DNA of 64,000 nt from Hyphomonadaceae bacterium UKL13-1 (GTDB lineage: Bacteria > Pseudomonadota > Alphaproteobacteria > Caulobacterales > Aquidulcibacteraceae): NCBI GenBank assembly GCA_001602435.1, contig CP012156.1:2983898-3047897 (forward strand), written 5' to 3'. The notes beneath the pieces were generated by a model that worked only from the letters and a program-made list of their open reading frames with translations, ran no database searches and had not been told where the DNA came from. Of this stretch, positions 44,673 through 54,442 are shown one piece after another (the stretch's first letter is position 1; each line of letters begins with the position of its first letter). Both the position numbers and the translations under genes were made by a program.

Positions 44673-46757
44673 TTAAGCGGCGCGCACGCGGATCAGGAAG
44701 TTGTCGACTTCATCGCGCAACTTGGTTGCTTGAATGCCAAGCTCTCGTGCGGCGGCTAAGGATTGCTCAGACGCGGCACCTGTCTCGGCAGAGCCCGCTT
44801 GAACGAGGCCAATCGACTGCGAGACTTCAGACGTACCATTGGCAACGTCGATCGTGTTCCGGGTAATTTCATTGACCACAACCATCTGCTCCTCCACCGC
44901 AGCACTGATAGAAGCCGAGATTTGATTAATCTCGCCAATCGTGCTGCTGATGCCGGAAATAGCCGCGACGGCTTCATTCGTTGCTGCCTGAACCTCGTTG
45001 ATCTGAACAGAGATTTCATCGGTAGCCTTCGAAGTCTGCTCTGCAAGGCTTTTGACCTCGGAAGCTACCACGGCAAACCCTTTACCAGCCGGGCCGGCAC
45101 GAGCGGCTTCAATTGTCGCATTCAGCGCCAGCAGATTGGTCTGTGAGGCAATGTCTGAGATCAGTAACACCACTTGGCCAATTTTCTCGGCCGCACGGGA
45201 CAAGGCATGGACTGTGTCATTGGTGAGCGTGGCCCTTTGCTCTGCCTCGCGGGCAATTGAAGCCGCAGAGGTTACTTGCTGAGCAATCTCGCGGATCGAG
45301 GCACTCAATTCCTCAGACGCTGACGCCACCGTCTGTACATTGGCCGAAGATGTGGCCGCACTATGAGCCACTGAGTCAGAGTGCGCGCTGGTTTCACGCG
45401 CCGTACGGGCTAAGGCTTCAGAAGTTGCGGTAAGCTCAGTGGCGGAAGCCGCGACAACTTCGACCACCTGCCCAACCGAACGTTCCAGGCTGTCAGCGAG
45501 GCCATTCATCATGGCGTGCTTTTCGGCCTCAGCCTGCTCGCGTTGCTGTTTTTGGCTATCCGACAAGGCTTTGACTTCGCGCGCATTGGTCTGGAAAACC
45601 TTTAGGGCTGCAACCATCTCGCCAATTTCGTCCTTTGAGGCAAAACGGTCGATATCGCCATCGAGTTTGCCTTCGGCCAAGGCGCGCATCTCGCCCGAAA
45701 TCGCCACCACTCGGGCCGCTACGCGTTGGCTAATGAACCAAGTCAAGAAGCCGACCATGAAGAGCGACACCACCGCTTGGAACAACGTGAACATCAGCAT
45801 GCTGTTGGCCTCATCGGAGATTTTGCTGGCCTCAGTGTCGAGGTCGCGCCCGGCAAGCGACACCAGCTCTTCGGCTGTTGCGAGTGCGGCCGAGGATTCG
45901 CCAAAGAAGCTGTTCAGATCGACGCCATAGCCCCCGTTTGCTGCGCTTGCGAACAGCTTAGATCGGGTTTGAGCGTAGGAACCAAAGTAGGTCGCTTCTA
46001 TCTTGGCGACTGCAGTCTTGACCGCTTGAGGCGTATGCGGATGGCTGGTGCGCATCTTAATCTCGGTCATGGCCGCCTGCGCCCGAGCAGCGTACACGCT
46101 GGCTTGGCCCATTTGCTCGGCCGAAATGGGTGCTTGAGTCGCGGTGGCAATGGCTAGAATAGTGCGTTCTCGTCCACCAAATTCGCGCAACTCCCAAGCC
46201 AAACGTTGAATTGTTTGAAGGTTGATCACGGCGCTAGGGGCAACCGCATTTGCTGGCATCAGTTCAGAATCCAACGAGCGGATTGCTTCAACTGTAGACT
46301 TGATGCTGGATGGCACGGAACGCACCAAGTTTGCATCCCGGGCAGCAGCATCCACAGCCAAGGCCGGATCCGCGCTTGTCCGTTGGTTCTTGATGGTTTC
46401 GAGATAACCCGATAGCGACTTGGCGAATTGATCGGGCCGATCAAGGTGAGGGGTTTCAGCCACCAGAGTTTTCAACTCGCTGAACCCTTTATCGACGATT
46501 GCGCGCTGTTGAGTCAGCAGGCCAGCAAGCTCAGCTGGTAGAGCGCTAGGCAGGTTCAAGCCGACCTGCGTCAGCGAACGCTCAAGCGACAACTTCGTGG
46601 TTGCGTCATACAATTTGTCACTTACCAACACTGATGACACAAGCGCCAGACCGGCTTGCCGTTTCTCCCAGGATTGAGAGAGCGCAAAAGCAGAACACAC
46701 AATGGTTGTAAGTGTAATACCAGCGCAGGCAGCCATGGCGATAGTCTTCATAGACAT
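44673..46757 (-). CDS. Methyl-accepting chemotaxis protein
   Basis: An inner-membrane chemoreceptor of about 694 residues. The ATG at 46757 has GGAG 7 nt upstream; a TTG four codons earlier is unlikely. It has a first membrane segment (about 8-25), a large helical periplasmic sensor region (about 30-320), a second membrane segment (about 325-350), a HAMP domain with [20 protein letters not shown], and a cytoplasmic coiled-coil domain. Its hairpin tip reads [20 protein letters not shown], then [18 protein letters not shown]. No pentapeptide tether is present at the end. No che genes are adjacent. A 19-bp palindrome abuts the ribosome binding site. Confidence 0.95.
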   Translation of the reverse strand: MSMKTIAMAACAGITLTTIVCSAFALSQSWEKRQAGLALVSSVLVSDKLYDATTKLSLERSLTQVGLNLPSALPAELAGLLTQQRAIVDKGFSELKTLVAETPHLDRPDQFAKSLSGYLETIKNQRTSADPALAVDAAARDANLVRSVPSSIKSTVEAIRSLDSELMPANAVAPSAVINLQTIQRLAWELREFGGRERTILAIATATQAPISAEQMGQASVYAARAQAAMTEIKMRTSHPHTPQAVKTAVAKIEATYFGSYAQTRSKLFASAANGGYGVDLNSFFGESSAALATAEELVSLAGRDLDTEASKISDEANSMLMFTLFQAVVSLFMVGFLTWFISQRVAARVVAISGEMRALAEGKLDGDIDRFASKDEIGEMVAALKVFQTNAREVKALSDSQKQQREQAEAEKHAMMNGLADSLERSVGQVVEVVAASATELTATSEALARTARETSAHSDSVAHSAATSSANVQTVASASEELSASIREIAQQVTSAASIAREAEQRATLTNDTVHALSRAAEKIGQVVLLISDIASQTNLLALNATIEAARAGPAGKGFAVVASEVKSLAEQTSKATDEISVQINEVQAATNEAVAAISGISSTIGEINQISASISAAVEEQMVVVNEITRNTIDVANGTSEVSQSIGLVQAGSAETGAASEQSLAAARELGIQATKLRDEVDNFLIRVRAA

Positions 46758-46768
46758 GATTAGCTCCA

Positions 46769-46787
46769 ATCATAGATCATCTATGAT
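46769..46787 (-). promoter_or_regulatory. Perfect 19-bp palindrome beside the chemoreceptor ribosome binding site
   Basis: ATCATAGAT-C-ATCTATGAT: two 9-bp arms with a single central base. On the minus strand its last base directly precedes TTGGAG, the ribosome binding site, 11 nt before the ATG. It is either an operator for a dimeric regulator or an RNA hairpin that can occlude ribosome entry. Confidence 0.6.
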
Positions 46788-46922
46788 CAGCCATAATGTT
46801 TATAGTGTTTCTTATTGCTTAATCTATGCGGCCGGATGACGGACGCGTGATGTCACTCACAAACAAGTGATCAAGTTACTTATTTATCAGATTTAAAGCT
46901 TCGAAACCAGTCAGTAAATCTA

Positions 46923-47972
46923 TTAATAGAACTGCCGCTCGGGCCCCGCCAATGTGCAACTTGCCTGAAGCCAGCGCAGATTGATGCCAACCCGATTGGC
47001 CCCGTCATCTGCCCAAGAATAGGAGACGGCGCGTGGGTTTCCCTTTTCGTGCACGTAAAGCGTTAGGGACGGCCGATTGGTGCCATATGGCCATTCTGCT
47101 AGGCGTAGGCGCAGATAAAACTCCCGCGCGGGCGACTCATCGGTCTTTATGGCGAGTTCGCCGCCTTGATCATGGATCCAGCCGCGGTCAAATGTCCAAC
47201 TTTCCGGGCCTACGCCGGTGTCGCCGTGCTTTGCACCCCGCAGGACTGAGGTCCAGCACGTAAATGGACGCGCTTTGTTGAGTTTGTGCGGAACATTGGC
47301 TGTGTTGCCATAGACATAGGCCCCAGTCTCATCGACCGCTTGGTCAAGGATGGTGATGCTGCGGTTACTCAAGACAAGATTATCTGTGATCACCAACGTC
47401 TTGCCGCTGCGCTGCGACTTCACCCGACAGGCGGCGGGCTTCATCGTCCCGACGAATTGTTGCTCTTGCCGACGCCAATAAACCTCGCAGCCCGGATAAA
47501 GAATCATATTTGTCGGGCTGAGGACAGAAAGCTTAGCAGGGTCCTGATACGCTCCCTTTATTGCCTGGGCTTGGTCGGCTGAAGGCGCAAAAATCTCTAG
47601 CTTAATTGCTTTTTCTGCGGCATCGATGGAGAAACGATAAAGCCGCTGGCGATAGATTTTGTTGGGATTATTGTCGGAATATTGCTCGACATAAAACATA
47701 TTCGGCCCGAACGCCGGTAAGGTAACTGGGGCAAAGATTGAGTGAATGCGCCCGTTGCGTTCCATCTCCGGCGTCTTGAGTTCGCCGTCAAAATAGACCT
47801 GCAGGTCATTGTCGTAGCGACCGGGGAAATACTCGAGCAGAACGCGCAAATCCTTCGCCAGAACGTCTTGCGCGGTCGGGGTACGCTCTTGCGCCATTGC
47901 GGCCGAGGCAGCGCATAAAGCCAGACCACACCAAGCCAAGCTGGTCATAGAGGGGAATAGCTTCGCGATCAT
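46923..47972 (-). CDS. Secreted CpcT/CpeT-like (chromophore lyase family) protein
   Basis: About 349 residues from the ATG at 47972, with AGGTGG 6 nt upstream. MIAKLFPSMTSLAWCGLALCAASAAMAQ is a Sec signal peptide. The segment LLEYFPGRYDNDLQVYFD (about residues 45-62) and IYRQRLYRFSID (about 105) match the conserved blocks of the CpcT/CpeT family, followed by YPGCEVYWRRQEQQFVGTM, as in the lipocalin-like fold. In cyanobacteria these proteins attach bilins to phycobiliproteins, but no phycobiliprotein is present here, so the role is unknown. The C-terminal 130 residues are an extension. Confidence 0.7.
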   Translation of the reverse strand: MIAKLFPSMTSLAWCGLALCAASAAMAQERTPTAQDVLAKDLRVLLEYFPGRYDNDLQVYFDGELKTPEMERNGRIHSIFAPVTLPAFGPNMFYVEQYSDNNPNKIYRQRLYRFSIDAAEKAIKLEIFAPSADQAQAIKGAYQDPAKLSVLSPTNMILYPGCEVYWRRQEQQFVGTMKPAACRVKSQRSGKTLVITDNLVLSNRSITILDQAVDETGAYVYGNTANVPHKLNKARPFTCWTSVLRGAKHGDTGVGPESWTFDRGWIHDQGGELAIKTDESPAREFYLRLRLAEWPYGTNRPSLTLYVHEKGNPRAVSYSWADDGANRVGINLRWLQASCTLAGPERQFY

Positions 47973-48019
47973 GGGGGCCACCTTTTGGGTATAAAGTCTC
48001 AGAAAATTGGAAATGATAA

Positions 48020-48051
48020 CAAAAAAGCCCGACGCGGGAAGCGCCGGGCTT
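48020..48051 (-). terminator. Rho-independent terminator of the TonB-dependent receptor gene
   Basis: Read on the minus strand: AAGCCCG-G-CGC, a 5-nt loop, GCG-T-CGGGCTT, followed by a T-run continuing to 48020. It is a strong G+C stem with one mismatch and a good U-tract, 26 nt beyond the receptor stop and upstream of the CpcT/CpeT-like gene. Confidence 0.9.
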
Positions 48052-48076
48052 AAATGCTGCTAGCTCATGCCTGAGA

Positions 48077-50644
48077 TCAGTAATTGACCTTCAGTTCCAA
48101 GCCAACGCTGCGACCGCGGCGTGGCATAAAGAAGAAGGCGCGTGGGCTGCCAGTGTCGATACCCGATGCCGCAGCGCCTGTCAGGCCAGCAGCAGCGGCT
48201 GAACCTTGGAACACATCAAACCAACGCGTAGCGATGGGGATCGAGTCTTCGTCGGTCAAATTCTTGCCCCAGAGCGACAATTTCCAACGCTCACCACTGA
48301 GGCCGACGCGGCCACCAACCAAGGTAGTTTCACCGGTTTCTGCGCCGCCATGGACTTGGATATATTTGGTTCCTTCATAAGAAAGGTCGGCCGAGGCAAA
48401 CAATTCCAGATTCGCACCCAATTGACGGGAATAGTCGATGTTGAAACTGGCTTGGTCAGCCGGCACCAACGGGATCTTAGCCCCGACGATAGACCCATTT
48501 GCGCCTGGCAATGGCACGACCGAGCCATTTGGCAAGGCCGGTGGGTTTGGCGAACCAGCAACACGACGGGTCGTGGTGCAGGTCGTGCCAATTTGATAGC
48601 CGCCAGAAGTCAGCGTGTATTGGAACTCATCACAGCCTTCCGTGAACTCAGTGCTGATATGCGAGTAGTTCAGGCTGAAGCCCAAATTATCAGTTACACG
48701 GAAGCGGAAGTCCGCTTCAAAGCCCTTGATTTCGGCGTTGCCTTGGTTGGTCACGATTGAAGTCAAAACACCACTCGAGCCCGAAACAGCCGTCGTCAAC
48801 TGCATCTTGTCAGCCTTTGTGTCGTAAGCAGACAAGGCCAAGGTGCCACGACCATCAAACAAGCGGGCCTTATAGCCAACTTCGTAATTGGTCGAGGTTT
48901 CGGGATCGAATTGTGGGAAGCCGTTGGCGATACCCAAAGTACCGTTCAAGCCGCCTGGCTTGGTGCCTTCTGCATAGATGGCATAGATGGTTTGGTTCTC
49001 ATTCGGCTTCCAAGTCAGGGTCGCACGTGGCGTGAAGGAGTCGAAGTTACGCGAGTCATCATAGGTCAAGCCGCCAACTGCCACCCCAGCTACGTTGGCA
49101 CCGCCAACAAAGCCTGTACAGGTTGGCGCAATAGTTGGGTTCGAACGAACTGCGGCACAGAAGTTTTGCGTCGACCGCTTTTCAGCCTGCTGGCGGGCTT
49201 CCAAATCGATCGACAGCGTGTCGGTGATGTCGAAGCCCAAACGACCGAAGAGCGCCCCGTTGGAGGTGGAGTTGGTCAAGTTCTTTTGTGTCATAATGAC
49301 GCCATTGACGGGGGTAGCTGTCGCACCCGCATCGGCGGCGAAGTCAATCGAGAACCCCGTTTGGTCTAGGCTGTAGCCATACAGGCCCAACATCCAGCGG
49401 ACGCGCTTATCTTGCGGCGAAGACAGCTTCACTTCCAAGGACATGTCCTTGGACTCCGTCGAACCAGAGCTGCCGAACAAAGAGTTGGAAGCCATGATCC
49501 CATTAGCACCGAGCGTCTGCGGGAAAGATGCCCCATTTAAGAAGTCCGAGTCAGAGCCGGTCTTCAGCGTTTCATCGCGGAAGCCATAGCTGACATTGAC
49601 CGTGTAGTCGTTCGGAAGATCGACATCGGCGATCAGCGATCCAAAAGTCAGGTCGCGCTCAACGCCTAAGAAAGGCGCAGCTGGGCGCGTGCCGCCACCA
49701 CCTGTGTTCTGGAAATAAACGCCGGTATCCTTGATAACGCCGCAGAACCATTGGTTTGGATTATTATCGGTGGTGGCCGCAGCCCCACGATAGGCGTTCG
49801 AACGATAGCCGGGATAACAATTGTTCTTGCTAGACGCTTGGAAGCCAAACGCACGTGGACCATCCTCGTCCTCAGCATGGACAACGCGAGCGCGCAGGGT
49901 GAGGCCTTGGACAGGACGGGCTTCCAAAACGCCGCTTACGGACTTGGTTTGCTCGGAACCGAGTGGATTGTCGTCTCGTGCAGCCGAATTTCCCCACTCC
50001 CCGTCATAGGTATAATAGCGCGCAGCTAAGCCACCCGACAACCAAGACGTGATCGGACCCGCCAAACGCAAGTTCGCAGTCTGCTCATTATGCGTGCCAA
50101 TCGACAGCGTTGCGCCAGCCTTCAAAGAGGTGCCTGGGCTGTTGGTGATGAAGTTGATCGCACCCGAATAGGTGTTGCGACCATAAAGTGCCGATTGCGG
50201 CCCTTTGATCACTTCCACGCGGGCCACGTCGGCCAAATCGATCGAGGAGATATCGCCCTGATAATAGACACCATCGACGAAGTAAGCGGTACCGGCTTCC
50301 ACGCCGGGCTGGGTACCTGCCAGAATGGACGCTGCACCGCGAACCACTGGGCGGTCGGTTGCGCGACCAAAGGCCTTGGAGAAAGACAAGCCGGGGGTGA
50401 AGCGCGCCAAATCGTCAATCGCCTGAATGTTCAAGCGCGACACGTCCGATGCGCCAACCGCGGTTACGGCAACTGGCGTTGAAATCAAGCTCTCTTGAGT
50501 CTTACGAGCCGTCACGATGATGGTTTCAACTTTGGAACGATCTGCTTCCGTGTCCGATGCGGCTTGAGCGAAGGAAGTACCGGGCATCGCAATTGCGAGG
50601 GCCATCAGGGCTGCAGAACCAGTCAAAAGTAAGCGCTGTGTCAT
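48077..50644 (-). CDS. TonB-dependent outer-membrane receptor
   Basis: About 855 residues from the ATG at 50644, which has GAGGAAG at ideal spacing; the frame upstream is rejected. The signal peptide reads LLLTGSAALMALAIAMPGTSFAQ. The TonB-box region is VETIIVTARKTQESL (about residue 37), followed by the plug domain (LNIQAIDDLARFTPGLSF, and YFVDGVYYQGDISSIDLADV) and a 22-strand-type barrel ending with GRSVGLELKVNY and a terminal aromatic residue. It imports a scarce ligand (siderophore, vitamin or carbohydrate) using TonB/ExbBD. It is a lone gene with no ligand-specific neighbours. Confidence 0.95.
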   Translation of the reverse strand: MTQRLLLTGSAALMALAIAMPGTSFAQAASDTEADRSKVETIIVTARKTQESLISTPVAVTAVGASDVSRLNIQAIDDLARFTPGLSFSKAFGRATDRPVVRGAASILAGTQPGVEAGTAYFVDGVYYQGDISSIDLADVARVEVIKGPQSALYGRNTYSGAINFITNSPGTSLKAGATLSIGTHNEQTANLRLAGPITSWLSGGLAARYYTYDGEWGNSAARDDNPLGSEQTKSVSGVLEARPVQGLTLRARVVHAEDEDGPRAFGFQASSKNNCYPGYRSNAYRGAAATTDNNPNQWFCGVIKDTGVYFQNTGGGGTRPAAPFLGVERDLTFGSLIADVDLPNDYTVNVSYGFRDETLKTGSDSDFLNGASFPQTLGANGIMASNSLFGSSGSTESKDMSLEVKLSSPQDKRVRWMLGLYGYSLDQTGFSIDFAADAGATATPVNGVIMTQKNLTNSTSNGALFGRLGFDITDTLSIDLEARQQAEKRSTQNFCAAVRSNPTIAPTCTGFVGGANVAGVAVGGLTYDDSRNFDSFTPRATLTWKPNENQTIYAIYAEGTKPGGLNGTLGIANGFPQFDPETSTNYEVGYKARLFDGRGTLALSAYDTKADKMQLTTAVSGSSGVLTSIVTNQGNAEIKGFEADFRFRVTDNLGFSLNYSHISTEFTEGCDEFQYTLTSGGYQIGTTCTTTRRVAGSPNPPALPNGSVVPLPGANGSIVGAKIPLVPADQASFNIDYSRQLGANLELFASADLSYEGTKYIQVHGGAETGETTLVGGRVGLSGERWKLSLWGKNLTDEDSIPIATRWFDVFQGSAAAAGLTGAAASGIDTGSPRAFFFMPRRGRSVGLELKVNY

Positions 50645-50863
50645 ATGGTCTTCCTCTATGGAATGTGGTCCCCGCCGCACACACTTACGACTGGATCACG
50701 GATGATGACATTTGTGTAAAGAGTATATCAAATTCTGGGAAGGTGTGTTCTGTGAAAATTTATATCGTTGTCTTGCTTTAGTGGCCAATGAGCAACACTT
50801 ATCGCCAACTTGGGCGCAAAATGATCCGATATTCGGGCTAAACACTCTGTTTAGGTCACGCCT

Positions 50864-50895
50864 TTGAGTGCCTCCCTTGGCAGGAAGGCACTCAA
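50864..50895 (-). terminator. 10-bp perfect hairpin downstream of leuB
   Basis: TTGAGTGCCT, 12-nt loop, AGGCACTCAA, 49 nt beyond the leuB stop. No U-tract follows on either strand, so terminator function is likely but not certain. Confidence 0.45.
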
Positions 50896-50943
50896 GCGAT
50901 CGAGGTTCCGCGACGGATTAAAGGGGGCCGGCTTGCACTTGTC

Positions 50944-52011
50944 TTAAAGCCCGGCGAGGATCGCGGTGCCCATATCGGCGGTCGAGAGGCTACCGCCTAA
51001 ATCTGCTGTGCGTGCCCCTTTATTCAAAGCCGCTTCAACCGCCATGAAGAGTTTGTCTGCAAGCGGCACCTCCCCCAAGGACCAGCGCAAGGCCATTTCC
51101 AACGAAAGGATTGCGGCAACCGGATTGGCGAGGCCCTTGCCAGCGATGTCGGGTGCCGAGCCATGGATCGGCTCGTAAAGCCCGGGCTTACCAGCATCCC
51201 CGAGAGCTGCGGACGGCAAAAGCCCAATGGAGCCTGTGCAAGCAGCGGCAAGGTCAGACAAGACATCGCCAAAGAGATTGTCGGTCAATAGAACGTCGAA
51301 TTGCTGTGGCGCGCGCACCAATTGCATGGCCGCATTGTCGGCATACATATGCTCTAGCTGGACATCACCATAATCGCTGGCATGCAAAGCCGTGACTTCC
51401 TGACGCCATAAAAGTCCGGATTCCATGACGTTCGACTTCTCAAGGCTTGTCACCTTGTTGGAACGCTTGCGCGCAAGTTCAAAGGCAACCCGGGCGACGC
51501 GGCGGATTTCGGCGCTGGTATAGATTTGATTGTCAAAGCCACGCTTGCTGCCGTCGGCCAAGGTCTCGATCCCGCGCGGCGTGCCGAAATAGACCCCGCC
51601 CGTCAATTCACGAACAAAGACAATATCGAGACCCTCGACAAGGTGTCGTTTTAGACCTGAGGCATCGGCCAATGCGGCGAAACAGAGAGCAGGACGAAGA
51701 TTGGCATAGACGTCCATCTCTTTGCGAAGGCGCAATAGGCCCATTTCTGGGCGAAGCTCGCGGGCAACGTTTGCCCATTTTGGCCCACCAACCGCCCCCA
51801 TCAACACCGCTTGGGCGGATTTGGCCGTTGCCACCACCGCATCGGTTATTGGGACACCCTGCACATCCAGGCTCGCCCCACCAAACGAGGCAGTTTCAAC
51901 ATCAAGCTGTAGGCCGTGCCGAGACATTAATCGGTCGAGCACGCGCTCAACCTCAGTCATTACTTCAGGGCCAATACCATCACCGGGCAATAGAAGGAGT
52001 TTATTTGTCAT
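50944..52011 (-). CDS. leuB: 3-isopropylmalate dehydrogenase
   Basis: A 355-residue NAD-dependent enzyme of leucine synthesis that oxidatively decarboxylates 3-isopropylmalate. It has [12 protein letters not shown] at the N-terminus, [33 protein letters not shown], the catalytic aspartates in [13 protein letters not shown], and [18 protein letters not shown] for NAD binding. The length is normal. It stands downstream of leuD and a small ORF on the minus strand. Confidence 0.97.
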   Translation of the reverse strand: MTNKLLLLPGDGIGPEVMTEVERVLDRLMSRHGLQLDVETASFGGASLDVQGVPITDAVVATAKSAQAVLMGAVGGPKWANVARELRPEMGLLRLRKEMDVYANLRPALCFAALADASGLKRHLVEGLDIVFVRELTGGVYFGTPRGIETLADGSKRGFDNQIYTSAEIRRVARVAFELARKRSNKVTSLEKSNVMESGLLWRQEVTALHASDYGDVQLEHMYADNAAMQLVRAPQQFDVLLTDNLFGDVLSDLAAACTGSIGLLPSAALGDAGKPGLYEPIHGSAPDIAGKGLANPVAAILSLEMALRWSLGEVPLADKLFMAVEAALNKGARTADLGGSLSTADMGTAILAGL

Positions 52012-52067
52012 GCATCGCCCATAACCACGAAATGCGTGACTGTCACGGACGAATGCAGAGGGATCGC

Positions 52068-52271
52068 CTAAGCGGCTTCGCGGTAGCCCGCTGGCAAGAT
52101 GGGTTGGGCCGCAGTGACACCGATTTCTTCCGATGTCAGGGCTTCTTCATTCGCATAGGAATCGAAAATCATCGCTTCGATTTCTTCAGTCGGCGCAACG
52201 AACACCGCCAATGGTCCAATAGTCGCTGCTAAAGCGCTCAAAAAGCCTGGATCCAAGAATTGATCGAGCAC
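52068..52271 (-). CDS. Small hypothetical protein between leuD and leuB
   Basis: A possible 67-residue acidic protein with a GTG start at 52271 and GAGG about 8 nt upstream. The N-terminal third is hydrophobic ([18 protein letters not shown]), the rest acidic ([23 protein letters not shown]). No family was recognised. It lies in the same orientation as the leu genes, 56 nt upstream of leuB. Composition and start support a real gene only moderately; it could be a spurious frame in a leader. Confidence 0.4.
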   Translation of the reverse strand: MLDQFLDPGFLSALAATIGPLAVFVAPTEEIEAMIFDSYANEEALTSEEIGVTAAQPILPAGYREAA

Positions 52272-52370
52272 GAAATCTGCCTCTTGCTGATACCATTAAC
52301 GAATTGGTAACAGAAGTTAAGCAGATATGAATCAATTTGAAAAGCATTTAATCTAATTTTTTTAGGTACT

Positions 52371-52976
52371 TCAGCCCAACCAAGGCGTCATTAACTTTCT
52401 TTTGTGTTCGTGCTCCGAGATTTGATCCTGCTGCATAAGACTTTGCCCGATTTCATCTAACCCCTCCAGCAAGGACTTTTTCCGACCCGGATCGATCTCA
52501 AAATGGTAAATATTCCCATCGGGGCCGGTAAGAGTTTGGGCGGCAAGGTCAATTTCAAAGCGCGCATTCTGCCCGTTGGCTTGGCTCATCAAGGCATCAA
52601 CTTGGCTCGCATCCAAGATAAGCGGCAGCACGCCATTCTTGAAGCAATTATTGAAGAAGATGTCTGCAAAGGAGGCGGAGATCACGCATTCGATGCCATA
52701 ATCCAACAGGGCCCAAGGTGCATGCTCACGCGACGAACCGCAGCCAAAGTTAGGCCCGGCAATCAGGATTTTTGCACCCTCATAGGCTGGCTTATTCAAA
52801 ACGAAATCCGGATTTGGTGATCCATCGGACAAGAACCGCATATCAAAGAAGAGACCTCGCGACAGGCCCGTGCGCTCCACCGTCGACAAAAATTGCTTAG
52901 GAATGATCTGATCGGTATCAATATTGGCGACGGGCAAGGGCGCTGCATGGGCGGCCAGTTTTGTGAACTTCTTCAT
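52371..52976 (-). CDS. leuD: 3-isopropylmalate dehydratase small subunit
   Basis: A 201-residue subunit that pairs with LeuC to isomerise 2- to 3-isopropylmalate. It has [37 protein letters not shown] and [17 protein letters not shown], the conserved swivel-domain blocks. Normal length; ATG at 52976. It follows the anchored hypothetical gene by 36 nt. Its partner leuC is on the opposite strand beyond xth, an uncommon arrangement. Confidence 0.97.
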   Translation of the reverse strand: MKKFTKLAAHAAPLPVANIDTDQIIPKQFLSTVERTGLSRGLFFDMRFLSDGSPNPDFVLNKPAYEGAKILIAGPNFGCGSSREHAPWALLDYGIECVISASFADIFFNNCFKNGVLPLILDASQVDALMSQANGQNARFEIDLAAQTLTGPDGNIYHFEIDPGRKKSLLEGLDEIGQSLMQQDQISEHEHKRKLMTPWLG

Positions 52977-53012
52977 GGGATTTGTCCTGTTTGGAAATGT
53001 GGCGATCGCGGG

Positions 53013-53582
53013 TTAGGGCTCGTTGACGGTGACGCTAAATGAACCGCCAGACTTCTCGATCGTGACCTTCTCTTTATCTTGCGACTTGATCTCTAGTGTA
53101 CCTTCGCCGTCCGAATCGAACTGCCCTGTGAACACAGCACCTTCCTTGTCGGTACAGCTCACTTCCTCCAAGGCACTCAGAGTAGCTTCTGACGCCTTCG
53201 TCAAAACCGGGCTACAATTGAGGTTGCCATTGGCTTGCTCCTTTTGAAGCGCTTTAACGACAGTGCCGCGAAACTCGCCCAACACGCCGCCCATGATGGC
53301 TTTCAGCCAAGGGGCGTCATTGAGCCTCAGCGTCTTTGCGGCATCTGGTGCTGCGTCCGCTTTGCCTTCTGTAGCGCTCTCTTCAGCCGCTAGCTGCGCA
53401 GCGTCTTTGCTCGCCGCAGGCGGCGGTGGTGCTTGCATGGTGCGGGGATTATCAACCGCTTCAAAAGTTGGATTAATCTCAACAGGCTTAGGCCGCAGGG
53501 CTTGATAAGCACCCAAACCAAAAATGGTGGCACCGATAATTATCAGCGGCACGAAGATGCCCGGACCCTTTTGCTTTGCCAT
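53013..53582 (-). CDS. Membrane-anchored periplasmic protein, unknown function
   Basis: A 189-residue protein with an N-terminal membrane segment (residues 9-28, GIFVPLIIIGATIFGLGAY), a proline/alanine/acidic linker (about 35-90) and a small C-terminal domain (about 95-189). That domain has two cysteines (LNCSPVL and EVSCTDKE) that may form a disulfide and ends in beta strands (GTLEIKSQDKEKVTIEK). No family recognised. It lies 5 nt downstream of xth and 36 nt upstream of leuD, so it is part of that operon. Confidence 0.75.
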   Translation of the reverse strand: MAKQKGPGIFVPLIIIGATIFGLGAYQALRPKPVEINPTFEAVDNPRTMQAPPPPAASKDAAQLAAEESATEGKADAAPDAAKTLRLNDAPWLKAIMGGVLGEFRGTVVKALQKEQANGNLNCSPVLTKASEATLSALEEVSCTDKEGAVFTGQFDSDGEGTLEIKSQDKEKVTIEKSGGSFSVTVNEP

Positions 53583-53587
53583 TTCGA

Positions 53588-54388
53588 CTAAACCTCAAAT
53601 GCTGCCACGACGGGAACGTGGTCACTGGGCTTTTCCCATGCACGCGCGTCTTTGTGAATGGCAAAACTCTCCTTGATGAAACGGGGCGCAAAGTCAGCAT
53701 TGGCCCAAATATGGTCCAGCCTTCGGCCGCGATCATTTTTCGTCCAATCTGGGGAACGATAACTCCACCAAGAAAAGACCTTCTCAGGAGCCGGGCGCGC
53801 AACGCGGGCTAAATCTACCAGCCCGCCGCGCGCCAAAATGCGGCCCATGGCATCGGTCTCGACCGGGGTGTGGCTGACAACGTTCAGCAATTGCATATGC
53901 CCCCAGACATCATGTTCACCGGGCGCAACATTCAAGTCACCCACCACCACTAGCGGATCCGTACGGTTCCGGCCAGCATAATGGGCTTCCATGCGCTCAA
54001 GAAACGAGAGCTTGTGACCAAATTTTGGATTGATCTGCGTGTCCGGCTCGTCCCCGCCCGCGGGCACATACAGATTATGGATCGTGACGCCCGCAACTTT
54101 CACAGCGGCAACGCGTGCCTCTTCGTGGCGACAGAAAGCAGGCTCTTCCACTTCTTCAAGCGGCAGGCGTGAGGCAATCGCTACCCCATGCCACCCCTTT
54201 TGGCCTCGGATATGCAGGTGCGGCAATCCCATCTCGGTAAAGGCCGAGGCTGGAAATTCGCCATTGCGGCACTTGATTTCCTGCAAGCACAAGACATCGG
54301 GACGATGCTCTTCAACAAAGCGCTTTACCAGCCCTGCGCGCAGGCGAACCGAATTGATGTTCCAAGTGGCGACTGAAAGACGTGTCAT
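53588..54388 (-). CDS. xth: Exodeoxyribonuclease III
   Basis: A 266-residue AP endonuclease/3'-exonuclease of base-excision repair. The motifs are all present: [24 protein letters not shown] (metal-binding glutamate), [29 protein letters not shown] and [10 protein letters not shown] with the catalytic aspartate-histidine pair. Length is usual. ATG at 54388. Divergent from leuC with only about 54 nt between the start codons. Confidence 0.96.
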   Translation of the reverse strand: MTRLSVATWNINSVRLRAGLVKRFVEEHRPDVLCLQEIKCRNGEFPASAFTEMGLPHLHIRGQKGWHGVAIASRLPLEEVEEPAFCRHEEARVAAVKVAGVTIHNLYVPAGGDEPDTQINPKFGHKLSFLERMEAHYAGRNRTDPLVVVGDLNVAPGEHDVWGHMQLLNVVSHTPVETDAMGRILARGGLVDLARVARPAPEKVFSWWSYRSPDWTKNDRGRRLDHIWANADFAPRFIKESFAIHKDARAWEKPSDHVPVVAAFEV

Positions 54389-54442
54389 CGCACTGGCTTA
54401 AGCGACTTGGGGGAAATGGGAAAGTGCGCTAAGCGGCAAAGT

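Noticed and set aside
51447-52232. 261-codon plus-strand frame across leuB
   Set aside because: Antisense to a certain leuB gene; arginine/proline-rich composition typical of shadow frames.
52296-52310. CtrA-like site TTAA-N7-GTAA upstream of the small ORF
   Set aside because: Only one half-site is intact; such partial matches are common in A+T-rich gaps.
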